From: Candidatus Gastranaerophilales bacterium
GTDB lineage: Bacteria > Cyanobacteriota > Vampirovibrionia > Gastranaerophilales > Gastranaerophilaceae
Direction of reading: 5' to 3'
Length of the DNA stretch: 60,117 nucleotides
NCBI GenBank assembly: GCA_900552525.1
Contig: UNSK01000007.1
Span: 1-60,117 of the forward strand
The first letter of the stretch is position 1. Each line of letters starts with the position of its first letter. Positions 59,380 to 60,117 of this stretch are shown piece after piece. A model generated the notes under the pieces. The model made no database searches, was not told where the DNA came from, and worked only from the letters and a program-made list of their open reading frames with translations. Both the position numbers and the translations under genes were made by a program.

Positions 59380-60117
59380 TTAATCACGACAATTTCCGGT
59401 ATAGAGCCAAACCGGATTGGCAGAATGCTTGTTCCTATACCTTTTGTAATTATCATCAAATTATCGGTTTCTTTTATAACCCGTCTTGCAAATTTTGCAC
59501 CGTATTCAGAGGGCACAACCGGTGCGCCGATTATAGGAAAACTTACCTGACCGCCATGAGTATGACCTGCCAGAATTAAATCAACTTTTTCTTTTACATC
59601 ATAATAAACATCAGGGCTGTGAGTAACTAAAATTCCGGGAGATGCGGTTCCGTCAAGCGCTTTATTAATATCAGGAGAGCCGGTCTGTAAATCTTCCAGA
59701 CCTGAAATATAAATACCTTTTAGTTTTGTATTACTATTTTCTAAGACTTTAATTCCGCTTTCATTAAGAACACGTGCAACTTTTTCCCTGTCATACCAGC
59801 CGTCATGATTTCCAAGCACGGTTACAACAGGTGAATTAATAGCTTTAAATATTTTAGTCTGTTCTTCTATAGCAAGAGTATTTTTGCCGTCATGACCTTT
59901 TATAAAATCACCGCCAAAAATAACAATATCAGGATTTTGCTCATTTATAAGCTTTACAACACGTTTCAGTCTTCCCCGGTCGAATTTTGAAATGTGAAAG
60001 TCGCTTGCAAAAACAATCCTTATTCCTTTCAAAGAGTCAACTTGATAATGCTTTACAACAAGCAGATGGGGTTCAATAAAAAACGCCCAGATAAATATAA
60101 TTATGATAAGAAATGAT
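59376..60117 (-). CDS. Membrane-anchored metallophosphoesterase (YaeI type), cut by window edge
   Basis: At least 246 residues; the frame stays open to the window end. Upstream of the apparent start codon (TTG at 60032) the same frame encodes a hydrophobic segment (SFLIIIIFIWAFFIEPHLLV), so the gene begins outside the window and the TTG is internal. The calcineurin-like domain has ASDFHIS, FGGDFIKG, GNHDGWYD, HSPD and AGHTHGGQ. YaeI/YkuE-type proteins are membrane-bound and linked to lipid or cell-envelope phosphoesters. Substrate unknown. Confidence 0.85.
   Translation of the reverse strand, partial: SFLIIIIFIWAFFIEPHLLVVKHYQVDSLKGIRIVFASDFHISKFDRGRLKRVVKLINEQNPDIVIFGGDFIKGHDGKNTLAIEEQTKIFKAINSPVVTVLGNHDGWYDREKVARVLNESGIKVLENSNTKLKGIYISGLEDLQTGSPDINKALDGTASPGILVTHSPDVYYDVKEKVDLILAGHTHGGQVSFPIIGAPVVPSEYGAKFARRVIKETDNLMIITKGIGTSILPIRFGSIPEIVVIN

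Noticed and set aside
1..60117. CRISPR array, prophage, insertion sequence or integron
   Set aside because: No regularly spaced repeats, transposase, phage structural gene or attC-like site was seen. The tyrosine recombinase has a chromosomal Xer-type context.

Overview
The window is low-GC, gene-dense bacterial chromosome with 60 protein genes called, two of which are halves of one frameshifted gene and one of which runs off the right edge. I see no tRNA, rRNA, insertion sequence, prophage or CRISPR array, and no gene-free stretch longer than about 220 bases. The best guess for the source is a non-photosynthetic Cyanobacteriota relative of the Gastranaerophilales (Melainabacteria/Vampirovibrionia), an intestinal lineage. 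The grounds are the low GC, flagellar genes next to MEP-pathway and shikimate genes, the absence of any photosynthesis gene, and many lineage-type proteins with an N-terminal [N/S]-F-x-[G/A] motif. This assignment is inference.

Region by region. 1-2.4 kb: a metal/arsenite-type permease, a ferredoxin-nitroreductase fusion, and a small gene divergent from an XRE regulator across an 18-bp perfect palindrome. 2.4-12.6 kb: a chemosensory and c-di-GMP cluster with a REC-GGDEF protein, a double CheW, a FimV-like membrane protein and an orphan substrate-binding lipoprotein on the minus strand, divergent from a sensorless MCP and a CheA-REC hybrid. The parts match a Wsp-type pathway without CheR or CheB. 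12.6-17.5 kb: phosphodiesterase, ispG, a small exported protein and aroC-aroK-aroB. 17.5-19.1 kb: an AT-rich DUF262-HEPN pair, a plausible defence or toxin-antitoxin module. 19.2-33.2 kb: mixed housekeeping and lineage genes (ClC antiporter, yidD, HAD phosphatase, a class II photolyase, a PilZ protein, a frameshifted gene, mnmE, murF, a PHP phosphoesterase). 33.1-37.9 kb: fliF-fliG-fliH-fliI. 38.0-43.8 kb: a second XRE gene with its own inverted-repeat operator candidate, a glycosyltransferase, a YdjC/HpnK deacetylase, a phospholipase-D-like protein, recA and a MerR-like coiled-coil protein. 43.9-52.3 kb: a tightly coupled six-gene operon with a triple-AAA+ ATPase, four paralogous two-TM proteins that share a (N)FR(G/A)LH motif, and one soluble helical protein. 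This is the strongest candidate for an undescribed system. 52.3-60.1 kb: a radical SAM protein, glnA, coaX, two tandem WYL regulators, engB, a tyrosine recombinase and a metallophosphoesterase cut by the window edge.

Three features recur across the window. First, nine genes have a TANNAT box 6-7 nt before the start codon, which suggests leaderless mRNAs. Second, a palindrome-centred repeat (CTACGYRCGTAG, often followed by ACCWATGGKCGG) occurs only at the 3' junctions of convergent genes. Third, recA and fliG share a nearly identical hairpin leader of about 70 bp that ends in their Shine-Dalgarno.
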